The position numbers were made by a program, and so were the translations under genes. Under the pieces are notes generated by a model that did no database searches, was not told the origin of the DNA, and saw only the letters and a list, made by a program, of their open reading frames with translations. Shown here piece by piece: positions 1-9,945 of a DNA stretch of 64,000 nt. The stretch lies in assembly GCA_002049455.2 (NCBI GenBank), contig KV918778.1:421868-485867 (forward strand), read 5' to 3'. Numbering within the stretch: the first letter of the stretch is position 1; the number at the start of each line of letters is the position of its first letter. This DNA is from Porphyra umbilicalis (taxonomy: Eukaryota; Rhodophyta; Bangiophyceae; Bangiales; Bangiaceae).

Positions 1-66
1 TCTCAGCGCGACTGACCTGCAGGGGGTATGGCAACGAGGCAGTCAGAGCGGCCGCACAGCGCCGAA

Positions 67-449
67 TAGGGTTGCTCAGAACGCCCGGGGCGTCGTTCAG
101 GGCGTCGTTAAGGGCGTCACCAGGGCGTCATTTGGGCGTCGCGCGCCCCTAACGCCCCAACTCAAAAGGGCGTCAGCAAGGCGTCGCGAAGAGAAAGTTT
201 TAATGGGGGTCTACATGATTCAGCAGGTGGCGGATGTGCACCTTGGTTGGGGACAGGCACCCAGTCTTGACACAGAAAATGGCATATGAGTGCACAGTAT
301 GGGTGCCACTTTAATCACCTTGCGAATACTGAGGGTGCTACTTGGGGCGTCGTAAGGGCGTTTTGGCTGCCTAATGGGGCGTCAGTAAGGCGTCTTATCC
401 GTCGCGCGCCCCTGACGCCCCCGAAATAGGGGCGTCGTGTGCAACCCTA
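67..449. mobile_element. Small non-autonomous element rich in GGCGTC
   Basis: The segment is bounded by a 9-bp inverted repeat, TAGGGTTGC at 67-75 and GCAACCCTA at 441-449. The interior carries about a dozen GGGCGTC-type hexamer repeats, almost all in the same orientation, dense near both ends. There is no coding potential. This fits a MITE-like element with subterminal protein-binding repeats. The terminal TA on each side could be a TA target duplication. Its right end is immediately followed by a second element. The family is not recognised. Confidence 0.4.
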
Positions 450-704
450 GTGTCTATTCCCCTGAGGGGATCATTTGATCCTCTGAGGATCAATTGATCC
501 TCATATGAGGCACCTCAAAAAAGAACCTTCCTGACGTCCGTTCTGTTTTTTTTCGATACAGGCGAACGCAGCGTGCCCGTCTTACCCGTCGGACTGTTCA
601 AGGGCACCTGAGGGCACAAAAACGTGCACGGCAAGGAAGAAAGATTCCTTTTTTTCGCGTAAGTAGGATCAATTGATCCTCAAGATCAGGGGAATAGACA
701 CTAG
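447..704. mobile_element. CTAG-flanked palindrome-rich MITE, copy 1
   Basis: A 258-bp element has a perfect 19-bp terminal inverted repeat, CTAGTGTCTATTCCCCTGA at 447-465 and its complement at 686-704. Inside each end lies a palindrome with the core ATCAATTGAT (485-502 and 665-680). CTAG stands at both outer ends, either as a 4-bp target duplication or as part of the repeat. There is no open frame. It shares its outer 13 bp with the elements at 7707-8422 and 57181-57582, so it belongs to a dispersed family. Confidence 0.7.
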
Positions 705-1879
705 CGCCGAACCACCTGGCTGATCAATTTGAAGTGGTCAACGAAAGCTCCTGTCTGCCCGGGCAATTAAACATAAATACAACCAAGTCGTTTGTCGTTT
801 GGTTTGGTTCGTTTCTTGAAATCAACCTGATTCATCGAACCATCTGTAGATTCAACATGAACTTACAACCCTGTTCTCGTCGCCACGTTGGCCAAAGATC
901 CGCTTTCTTCGTCGGAGCTATCAGGCGCCACCCACGTCCTTCCCCGCCGTTGTTGACAGTCCCCCGGCACCCAATCCCCCTTTTCTGCCGGCCTTCTGGT
1001 TGAGAAACCGCTTTGGTCCAGGACTCTTTTTATCCTGGTCAAACTACCCTCTCACCTCTCATCGCGGCCCGCGGCGCCCCAGCGCCCCCTCCCCACAACC
1101 GAACGTAAAATGACCACTTTCTGTCATCGCCGTCATCACACACACACCCCACCCAGTCTGAGCCCTCGCAATGGACCACCACACTGGAGGCTCGCTAGCA
1201 CGAGCTGGGGGGACAGCCTCCAGACCAAAACTACAACAGCCGAAACCACACTCTTACTGCTCATTCTAATTTCATTCCCAATACAATACGACAGAGCAAC
1301 ATCCGCAGAATGCAGCGAGGGGTGTACCTCCAGCAACCACCAATCAAAGAATAGATCGACCAAGTGTCGCTTCCGAGGTAAGAATGGACGGTCAGGAACC
1401 CGGAAAGCATCCCAACTGGATCAAGGCAGATTGACCAATCAGCGCCCCTATTGGGACAGCTGGAGGGGCTCTTTCCGTGTCCGTCTCACAGAGGAGCTTC
1501 GCTAATGATGACTATCCTATTATCCTAAGACTGCAAAGCTAAGGACACCGGTCCGCTTGCCTCACCACCTTCCCACTCACCGCCTTCCCCCTCACCACCT
1601 TCCCCCTCCCCGCCTTGCGCCGTCGGCGGAACAAGCTACATGCACGTCGTGCTGTTGATACGCCCTCTGTCCGAGGCGTCAGAGCAGAGGAGCTTCAGGA
1701 AACAACACAATCGTGCTCCGAGAACACAAGTGCAAGCGTACGCCATCAGCTTCTCCAGCAACCTGGCACGATGTTCCGTCGGCTTCTCTTCGAAACCTCG
1801 GGCGGCCACCGAAACACCGTCACCCATCTCCTCCCAACCCATTGCATACAATACGTGTCGCCGCTTCGCCGCCACCCCC
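705..1879. other. Intergenic, no supported gene
   Basis: Short open frames occur on both strands (for example 1110-1505), but none shows a recognisable domain or stands out from the shadows expected in this composition. The last few hundred bases lie just beyond the 3' end of the cation transporter gene read on the minus strand and may include its untranslated region. Confidence 0.5.
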
Positions 1880-4300
1880 TCATACGGTCTTGTGTTCCAG
1901 CTCTGGTGAATGGTCCGTGTCAAAGTCCGCATGGACAAACGCACGCTCCACCTGGTCGACGTGCGCCTCAATGGCCACTTGCAGCGACTCGGCAATGTCG
2001 TGCGCAATGCGCAGCGGCATGTCCCCAGGGAGTACAATGTCACACTCCACGAACACTCCAGCGCCGACGTGGTACGCCCGCACGGTGTCGACCTTGAGCA
2101 CCCACGGGTGGTGTTTGAGGCACAAAAAGGTCACGAGGGAGCACATGCGGCTGTCGGCGGTGCGGCCGAGCAGCTGGTCAACGTGCTCGACGGTCGCACA
2201 CACCCAGTTGCGGATGATGAGGGCAGAAATGGCAATGCCGCCCAGCGGGTCGAACCACCACACCCACGCTTGCGCCGCAAAGACTGTCAACAGGGACATG
2301 CTGTTGGCAATGACATCGTTCCAGTGGTCGGTGGCCAGCGCCGACACGGCCACATCATCAATGCCGCTGCAAACGGAGTAGAGGGCGCCCTTGACGCCGA
2401 GTGCCGAGAGCAACACCGCGGCGGTGACGGGCGTTAGCCCTGCAAGTGGGGTCTCGCTCGACCCGTGCGCGAGCGCCGCGATGGATTCCTCCAACACCAA
2501 CAACGTCGCGGCCGTCATCAAGCACGCCATCAACACCACCCCCAGCGGCTCCATCCGCGCACGGCCAACCGGGTATGAGTACTTGTTGCGCACGGAGCGC
2601 AACCGCCAGGTGTAGAGTACGACCAGGCCCGACACAAAGTCAAGTGCCGCGTCCGTCGTGGACGCCATGAGCGACAGCGAGCCCGACCGCAAAAACGCAT
2701 ACACCTGGGCGGCCAGCAGGAAGACGTTGGCCGCGTTGGACGCGTACACCGCTCGCTGCACGCGAGTGGCCTCGTCCGCTTCAGCGGCTTTGGCCGCCAG
2801 TGATGCGCGGCCCGCTTCCACGTCTGAGTCTTCGAGCACCAGACCGCCGCCGTCCACGCTGCCGCCGCCCTCCTCCCCGTCGGCCGCCGCCCGGTCTGCT
2901 GCGTCTAGTTGGGCGAGGAACACCACGTCGGCGGGCGGGAGGGCCGCCCGACTCTTGGAAGCGGCCTCTCGAAATGCACCCAGCAACTCGTTCTGCGTCG
3001 CGTAGTAGGCGTGAAGGCCCGGCCGGTCCTCCAGCTCGGCGAGCCGGGCTGGGGGCATCCACCCCCGCCACAGCCGCCGTAGGGAGATGGAGGCGGTGGA
3101 AGAGCGCTTGCACAGGGTGTCGGGAGAAGGGGGGGGAGCCCCCTCGCCACCCGCCGTGACGTCACCACCGGGCAAAAACTGGTGCAGCAGCGGGGGCGGA
3201 GGGAACGGCAAAGGCACCAAGGACGGCGGGCTGTCGCCCGGCCCGCTGTCGCTGCTGGCTGCCCGCACCGTTGCGTGGGCGGCGGCGGCCTCCCAGCGCC
3301 CGTCCAGGTCCGGTTTGCCACTCTTAATGCGGGCGAGCACGTGCGTGACTTCCCGCGGCGGCCGTGGCCGCCGCCGCCGTCGCCGCAACCCAACAGTACT
3401 GTCGGGCAACGCCGTGTCCGTCCAGTGCGTGTTGGAAGCCATCGACGCGACGATGTCGGGACCCCACGGCTGCTCCAATTTTCTCCCGCCAGCCCCCGTC
3501 GATCCCCCCGAGGTGGTCCGGACCAAAGCGCTGGCGCCAACGTGCCCCGGCGGTGCCTCGTCGTCCGAGCTGCTCTCATCCGACGCCCAACACAGGTTCC
3601 ACTCGGTCGACGGTAGCGCATGAATGTGGTAGGGGTGCGGACACACGGCGGCCGACCGTACCGGCAGGCCATCGGTAGAGGTGGCCACAAGATTGGCCTC
3701 CCCACCGCCGCCGCCAACGCCAGCGCCCTCGACATCACCCCCCCCGACCTCCACACCGGCGGTGCCGCAGCTGCTGCCGTCCACACCCCCCCGCCCCGCT
3801 GCATAACCACGGGCAGCGGCGCGCATGCGGACCACATCACCGCTGCTGTAGCTGCGACCGAGGGGTGAGGGCGTAATCAAGGACGTCCGCTCTGTCGCCA
3901 GCTCCTCCTTGGCACACATGGTAGACCAGAGCAGCCGACCGCTGGAGGGGCAGGCGGCCGCAGCGGCGAGGGCGATGAGAATGGCCGGGAAGCAGGGGCG
4001 TGGCAATGGCCAGCCACCGGCGGATCCACCCGCGGCCGCCGACGTGCGGCGCCTCGGCAAGCCGTGCCAAACAAGCCACACCTGTCCGAAACAAAGAGCG
4101 CCCACTCGACGCGGGGGGCAGCAACCACCGCCAGAGGACGACGCGCTGCCCGCGCGCGAGGGCAACCACGAGCACGCGCCGGTGCCGAGGCGGCTGCGGC
4201 GCGGCACGCACGGGGCGCGGGAGGGCATGCCCTGGCGTTGCTGGCAACGCCGGCGAGATGCCGGCAGGCGTCGTGCCAGCGGCACGAAGCCGCGTGACAC
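1880..4300 (-). CDS. Cation diffusion facilitator, Mn-type (MTP8-11-like)
   Basis: Predicted metal/proton antiporter of the cation diffusion facilitator family, probably moving Mn2+ into a compartment or out of the cell. The conserved part is the C-terminal half. A YYATQNELL motif typical of Mn-CDFs comes before the membrane domain, then the metal-site motifs DAALD (about residues 550-554) and DHWND (about 658-662), several membrane segments, and a C-terminal cytoplasmic domain with HADFDTDH near the end. The paired DxxxD arrangement is that of the Mn subgroup; Zn CDFs use HxxxD. The first 450 or so residues are low-complexity and not conserved. The start is therefore uncertain: the longest frame begins at 4300, but an in-frame ATG at 3919 (MCAKEEL) is equally plausible. 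The stop is at 1880-1882. Confidence 0.85.
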   Translation of the reverse strand: MSRGFVPLARRLPASRRRCQQRQGMPSRAPCVPRRSRLGTGACSWLPSRAGSASSSGGGCCPPRRVGALCFGQVWLVWHGLPRRRTSAAAGGSAGGWPLPRPCFPAILIALAAAAACPSSGRLLWSTMCAKEELATERTSLITPSPLGRSYSSGDVVRMRAAARGYAAGRGGVDGSSCGTAGVEVGGGDVEGAGVGGGGGEANLVATSTDGLPVRSAAVCPHPYHIHALPSTEWNLCWASDESSSDDEAPPGHVGASALVRTTSGGSTGAGGRKLEQPWGPDIVASMASNTHWTDTALPDSTVGLRRRRRRPRPPREVTHVLARIKSGKPDLDGRWEAAAAHATVRAASSDSGPGDSPPSLVPLPFPPPPLLHQFLPGGDVTAGGEGAPPPSPDTLCKRSSTASISLRRLWRGWMPPARLAELEDRPGLHAYYATQNELLGAFREAASKSRAALPPADVVFLAQLDAADRAAADGEEGGGSVDGGGLVLEDSDVEAGRASLAAKAAEADEATRVQRAVYASNAANVFLLAAQVYAFLRSGSLSLMASTTDAALDFVSGLVVLYTWRLRSVRNKYSYPVGRARMEPLGVVLMACLMTAATLLVLEESIAALAHGSSETPLAGLTPVTAAVLLSALGVKGALYSVCSGIDDVAVSALATDHWNDVIANSMSLLTVFAAQAWVWWFDPLGGIAISALIIRNWVCATVEHVDQLLGRTADSRMCSLVTFLCLKHHPWVLKVDTVRAYHVGAGVFVECDIVLPGDMPLRIAHDIAESLQVAIEAHVDQVERAFVHADFDTDHSPELEHKTV

Positions 4301-4324
4301 AGTACAGTCATTATTCGCTTATGT

Positions 4325-4362
4325 GCCATTCACTTGGAGAGCATGCTCTACAAGTGAATGGC
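4325..4362. repeat. 38-bp near-perfect palindrome
   Basis: Twelve-base arms, GCCATTCACTTG and CAAGTGAATGGC, enclose a second palindrome, AGAGCATGCTCT, giving an almost uninterrupted 38-bp dyad. It lies 25 bp upstream of the longest possible start of the transporter gene on the minus strand. It could be an operator-like site or the remains of a tiny foldback element; neither is shown. Confidence 0.6.
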
Positions 4363-4681
4363 CCCTAGAGCCTCAGGACAGCGATCTCTCGCGATCTCGG
4401 ACTGAAAGAGGGTGCTACTTTTGTGGCGCACCCCTGCCATGAAAACGCATAACGACTGTACTGTAGCAAGGCCACCAAAAGATGCACCTGCAAGGCCGCG
4501 GATGTCCGACAGCCACCCGCAGAGTGCACGCGGAGCGAGCAGGACTCCATGGGTTCCTGTGTGGGCCCACAGTGATGCAGGGACTGGGTGAGGGGGGGAG
4601 TGGAGGACAGGGTGGGGGAGTTTGTGCTCGGGGAGAGGTGCGACGCTGGGAGGTAGAAGTAGCATTGGGAGAGTGGGGTGG

Positions 4682-4826
4682 CGAGGTGGGAGGAACGTGG
4701 CAAGGTGCGAGGAACGTGGCGAGGTGCGAGGGACGTGGCGAGGTGCGAGGGACGTGGCGAGGTGCGAGGGACGTGGCGAGGTGCGAGGGACGTGGTGAGG
4801 TGGGAGGGACGTGGCGAGGTGCGAGG
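4682..4826. repeat. 19-bp tandem repeat
   Basis: About eight imperfect copies of gaggtgcgagggacgtggc stand head to tail. Two further degenerate units occur at about 5162-5200, so the array was probably longer or was split by the second array that follows. Frames across it are repetitive and no gene is inferred. Confidence 0.8.
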
Positions 4827-4885
4827 TGTGAGAGTTGGGATGGGCTGACGACCGCGTGTCCGCCGTCAGGCGGACGCGCGGCCGG

Positions 4886-5017
4886 GCGCGAGGACTGGTG
4901 CGAGGACTGGTGCGAGGACTGGTGCGAGGACTGGTGCGAGGACTGGTGCGAGGACTGGTGCGAGGACTGGTGCGAGGACTGGTGCGAGGACTGGTGCGAG
5001 GACTGGCGCGAGGACCC
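4886..5017. repeat. 12-bp tandem repeat
   Basis: Ten nearly identical units of gtgcgaggactg plus a degenerate eleventh form a minisatellite. It is a multiple of three, so open frames run through it on both strands (Glu-Asp-Trp-Cys repeats on the plus strand), but these are best read as by-products of the array. Confidence 0.85.
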
Positions 5018-5266
5018 CGCGGTGGTGCTGTCCGGATTGTGCGGGTGCGGGCGCCAGACGGCGGGGCGCGCCCGGGATGGGTCACCACGCTTGGCTTATG
5101 AGGAGACGGGCTTGGCTGGGATTAGCCCGGCCAAGCCCAGCATCAAGACAACGATCTTTTCTCATACGAGGGACGTGGCGAGGTTTGAGGGACATGGCGA
5201 GGGGGAGCGGCATTGACGATGAAAATGACACGCTTTCAAGCGCATGGCAGTCATGTGTACAGTGCA

Positions 5267-5393
5267 TACAGCCGTTCTCGCAAAAACCTCGCACGCCAAC
5301 TGTTGCACCACTTTTACAAATCGGCCTCTGCGACCCCGTGCAGGCCGATTTGTAAGAGTTGTGTGACAGTTGGCGTGCGAGGTTTTTGCTGTA
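5267..5393. mobile_element. Foldback MITE family A, copy 1
   Basis: The left arm starts TACAGCCGTTCTCGC and runs about 60 bp into a short loop; the right arm is its reverse complement. About 9 bp near the right tip are missing compared with the copies at 43154-43289 and 57275-57410. TA stands at each end in all copies, consistent with TA target duplications and a CAGCCG terminus as in mariner-like MITEs. Confidence 0.75.
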
Positions 5394-7706
5394 CTGTACA
5401 TCTCTTCAAGGAGCACCGCCGTTTCCCATAAGTTCAACGCCGACCCGCCATCACAGCCAACGTGCCCGAGCGCCTCACACACTGCGGGTCGGTATTTCAT
5501 CGCCGGGATAGTTCTAAATTTGCCGGCTTGTAAATCTATAACGAGTAGACGCGAAAGAATGTTTTGAGATAGCAATGCAAAGCTCCTGTGAGATGGCCTC
5601 AGCACGATTCGGAGGATCATGTGCACAACAGTTCCGTGGATCAGCGAAAATCCTACATGTCAGATTGCCTGATTCTCGAGTGACCTCTGTGATTCGGCAG
5701 TTCATCACTACAGTTCTGGACTCGTTCAACGGATCATCTTCGGGACTGACTCTGGGATCGTTCCAGAAGCAGTGTCATCCTGACCCACAGATCATCTCGG
5801 GGACTGTCATTCGAAAAAAATGTGAGGACTTGTTCAACTGATAGTCTGACTGCCTCTTCCGCAAACAAAATGTCTGCCTACATATTTCGTCAACAGTGTG
5901 AACACAAACCTGTGGAAATTCCAGGCACCTACGTGCAATACCCTGGCCTTCAGGGCGGTGGCGCGCTCGGCGACGCATAGATACCGGGAAGCCGGCCGGC
6001 TCCATGGCCGCGAGCACGCACGGGGGCACGTGCAGCCACGTTGCCGTGGCGGGGGGGGTGTGGGGCGGGGAAAGGGGTCCCGCCGCCGCCGCCGCGACGG
6101 CGGTGGCCCGCCGGCGTGGTGCAACGCCAACGGACGGGGCCGTCACCCCACCGCGCAGCGCACCTGCGCGCGGCCGAGATGGCGCACGGGCGGGCGGATT
6201 GGATCGACCACCGCGCGACGGGGCGCCTCTAACCGTGCCGCGAGATGGCGTTAGAAACCGCCGACGTGCCGCCGCAACAGAAGCCGGCGCGCAGGCACGA
6301 TCACCTGCGGGTCATCGCGGCCTCGTCGAACCCCGGAAGTCGCTGCACGTGGTCGCCGCGCGCAACTCGGGGCGGTGGGGGGGGGCAGGGGGGCAGGCGC
6401 CGTCTGGGCCCTGTGACCCTTGTGGCCGGACAGTCCTTCTCAGCCGCGTAACTCTATTCGCTTTTAGCGTCATCGCGACCCTTCCAACGCTGACACGCCC
6501 TCAGATCCCTGAGGACATGAATGCAGACTGCCACCTCTGAAACGGAGAGCAAGTCCCTTGATCTAAGTATATGTGTGCATCACTACACTTTGAGAGCACC
6601 CTGTCCTAAAGGCCAGGGAACACTCTCTTCGTTCAGACCAATGCCCAACTTGCAATCTGACATATCACTCATGCGCTTGAGAAACTGGTGCGAATGCTTC
6701 TGAACCGTACTGAACCGGGGGATTGCGAGTTCGGGACGTGCTGTGTTAGGACGATAGGGGACGAGATTGCCACTGAGCTGAGAACGAATTTACTGCGCGT
6801 GAAGGAGACCCAATCATTGATAAGTCGGGACTGGGTGCGTCCGGGACTTCACGGTATTCTCGATGTGCGAGCCGACGCATGTTTACCCAGTTCCCCTCCA
6901 CGCCTAGTTAAGGTGGCTCTTTTGGATTTGAAAAGCAAGATGCCATTACAGAAGTTGCCTGAAAGCGCCGCGATTCTGGTGTGGCCTCCAGTGACTCTGG
7001 TCGACACTCTCGTGTCGGAGCGGCGATTTGGCAGCCCGTCTTGCTCGCCACCACGTCCGCCCGTCGCCGGATCATCCCGCACCGTGCTCTTGATCGCTGT
7101 GCCGCCATCCTGCGGCCTCTCCTTTCGCCCATTTTGTTTCCAAGCACCTTGGGGGCCGGCCCTGGACTTCAATATCTATATGGTAAAGGAGGATCTGCAT
7201 ACAACCATGATGTGCGGTCAGCAGGACCGGACAACACCAGCTCTGCCGTCAACTAAGGCAGTCCAATTACTCTGGGTTCTTTTGTTGATAGTCTTGGGTG
7301 GACCGTATGTTTTTGGCATCATCGTGATCAGCGCTCTGAGTTGAACCCAATGGTATGAAGAGAACCCACCCGACCGCTATCGGCTCAGGCAGTAAACTGC
7401 ATCTTCTTCGAACTGGGCTCGTCGGATGTCATCTCTTTCGCATGAGAGCCGAAGACAGATCAGAGACCGGCCTTCAGTGGGAGTCGACTCAAGGGCATCT
7501 CGCCTGTTCAGTAGGTGTCATGCGCTGATTGGCCCACATCCACTTCCGCAGGAACAACTGAGGACGTGGAAGCAGTAAGTGCGTTTTTTTCCAACCCCAC
7601 TGCCGGCCACCGCAACCGCCAATAGAAAGCCGAAATTGTTGGACCAATCCAATCAGGTGGCTTCCTGGGCCCTGAAATCCAAAAGAGCCGCTGGAGGCGG
7701 TCTTAA
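5394..7706. other. Intergenic, no supported gene
   Basis: Composition changes several times along this 2.3-kb stretch. A less GC-rich part lies at 5400-5900, a GC-rich part at 5950-6400 and an AT-richer part from 6450. Frames such as 6004-6540 and 6688-7344 have no recognisable motif. No tRNA or repeat array was seen. It may be old repeat debris. Confidence 0.4.
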
Positions 7707-8422
7707 CTAGTGTCTATTCTACCGCAGAATCGCATCAAATGATGCGGTGCTGCGCATCAAAAGATGCGGTGTCGGAATCGCGGTTTCCGGGGCATCTGAG
7801 TGGGAAATCGGCCCTTTTGGCACCTATAAACCCACGTTGTTGCTGTCTCGTCGGCAGTATGGAGCTGGGTGGTCGCCTTGTCAGCCCAGCGTAAAGAAGA
7901 CCCGTTGAGGATGACCCTCATATGAAAAAAAGGATGAAAGCCCACTCAGAGGGCATCTGCCGGCGGGGCCGAGCATCGCCCTCCCCCCCCCCCCCTCCAG
8001 AACCCCCAAATACGTCGATTTGGACTTGCAACAGCCACTGTGGGGGCCCCGCGTACTCGTCTTGTTCGACGTGCGGAGGCTGTCCGAACATGTTGTTTCT
8101 GCCTAGGGACACCTCTGTGTCTCATAGAAAGGGTACGTGGAGTCTCCTGCAGCATGAAGAGCTCTGCTTCGTATGGGGCGGGGGGCGGGGGGGACATGGC
8201 AGGATGGTCTGCTGGGTGCTTCTGCGGCATCGCCTGTATGGGAAGGAAGAAATATATTCTGGGCGGCCTCCTTCTACCCCGAGGATAAAAAGCCTACGCA
8301 GGACCCGTTCCTGCCGTCAGAATGAGCAACGGAGGAGCCATTCTCTCGTAGCAGAAGACAGAAAAACCGCATCAATTGATGCGAATCGCATCAAATGATG
8401 CGGTCGGTAGAATAGACACTAG
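7707..8422. mobile_element. CTAG-flanked palindrome-rich MITE, copy 2
   Basis: A 716-bp element is bounded by CTAGTGTCTATTCTACCG (7707-7724) and its reverse complement (8405-8422). Each end carries two 16-bp palindromes or near-palindromes: 7731-7746 and 7753-7768 at the left, 8368-8383 and 8387-8402 at the right. They have the form CGCATCAAWTGATGCG. No convincing transposase frame lies between them, so it is probably non-autonomous. The outer 13 bp match the elements at 447-704 and 57181-57582, while the palindrome flanks differ. Confidence 0.75.
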
Positions 8423-9945
8423 GCGTGCATCCCCTCTGCGCCGGGAAACAGCGTGTCGGTCGCACGACTACCAAGTCACATTGAGGTTCCCACTGCACAC
8501 GTTTTGTGGCCCAGGAGCGACGCCCCATGGGCAGGTCTTGCTCTCTGATCGGTTTCGGCAGACCCTCCTCACGACGTCACTCGAAGTAGTATAGGCTATC
8601 ATCTATGATCGAGTCCTTGAGGCAGGAATCTAGATCAATCTTGCGCACTCGTTCACTCAATCTATGACGACGGTCCCCAGGATGATTGTACTCCGACGCC
8701 AGGATAGTCCGGAGCACGATCCTCAGGATGATCTTACTCCCACTTCAGGACAGTTCTCAGCACGATACGCAGAACGATCAGAACCAGCGAATCGGAATGA
8801 TCCTTCATGAGCATGGGGCAGCAACTTCGCCGGACAATTGCCAAATCTGCAGGTGCTGGTGTGAGGATAATTCCCACTGAATATCGGTGCAGATGGTCTT
8901 CGAGCACTTCTGAACTCCACTGCGGGCTCTGTCTCCGAGATCAACAAAAAGTGGGCATAATTTGATCGCATGATCAATGTGCGACTGTTCTGCGAACCGT
9001 CGGTGGGCGTGTTCGAATCTCGCAGTTCTCAGTTTTAAGGAATCGGGGACAAAACGCTGTGCAGTCGCTGCGACCGCTGCGACGGGTGCAAGGGGGGACC
9101 ACGGAGCGCCACCCGCGTCAGCCACCACGTCCGCGCGCCGCCGCCCGACGACGGGCCCCCGCCGTCTGCCCGCCGCCGCGCCACGCCGACGCGGCGCCCG
9201 CCACGGCGGTCCCTGCCCACCCCCCCCCCCCCCCCCCACCATCCATCCTTCCCTTCAACACCACGCCTCCCCCCCCCCCCCCCCCAAATCCAATGGAACC
9301 CACCACCACCCCCCCCGCCACGTACGCAAAGCCAAACCCGTTCACGCGCGCGTCACCCGCGGCCAACCAACCCCGCCGCTGTGGCGGCGCCAGACGGCGC
9401 CGTGTGGCTCTGTGGCTCTGTGTGGCTCTGTGTGGCTCTGTGTGGCTCTGTGTGGCGCTGTGTGGCGCTGTGTGGCGCTGTGTGGCTCTGTGTGGCGCCG
9501 TGTGCGTCGGACGCCTCCGCGGCGACGCTATGCGTCGCCAGAAGGTGTTTAGCCATGATGCTTCTAATTTAGCATGTGGTGCGACGATCTCCGAGCGTAA
9601 TAGTTTTTCTCAGATCTTGAAGGATCGGTGACAGACATCTCACTTCATCCAGGCCAAATACGAGAACTGGCTGTAGAGATCCCGATTTCAAGCGCTGTGG
9701 TGGGCACGCCACGGCTGCAGCTGCACAGCGCTGTCCGTGCTGCGGGGTGCGCGCGCTGGGCGGCCGCGTGGCCAATGAGGGGCCCTCCTCGCGCCCCTGT
9801 CGCAAGATCCCGGTGACAGAGATTCAGCCAGATAACTTCGTCGTCAGTCGGGGATTTGGGGCCGATCCGTAGGGGCAGCTCAGTCAAATCCCTTGCACGC
9901 GCGAGGCGGCGCTGCGCGGGGCGGGCGCGTGCGCGCGGGCGTCAG
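8423..9945. other. Intergenic with a 10-bp minisatellite
   Basis: There are no supported genes. At 9411-9500 lie nine units of tgtggctctg or tgtggcgctg. Poly-C tracts occur at about 9220-9290. The last part lies 3' of the CLC gene on the minus strand. Confidence 0.5.
9411..9500. repeat. 10-bp tandem repeat
   Basis: Nine head-to-tail copies of tgtggctctg and its variant tgtggcgctg. The array is flanked by low-complexity C-rich sequence and lies in no recognisable gene. Confidence 0.85.

Noticed and set aside
1110..1505. Possible 131-residue protein
   Set aside because: No motif and no supporting context; length within chance expectation.
4482..5216. Plus-strand open frame across the tandem repeats
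   Set aside because: Both repeat arrays keep several frames open by composition; outside them there is no protein-like sequence.
6004..7344. Two medium plus-strand frames
   Set aside because: No domain or codon signal, and the region looks like mixed repeat debris.
9005..9030. GTTCGAATCTC, resembling a tRNA T-loop
   Set aside because: No cloverleaf could be built around it and no A-box lies at the right distance.
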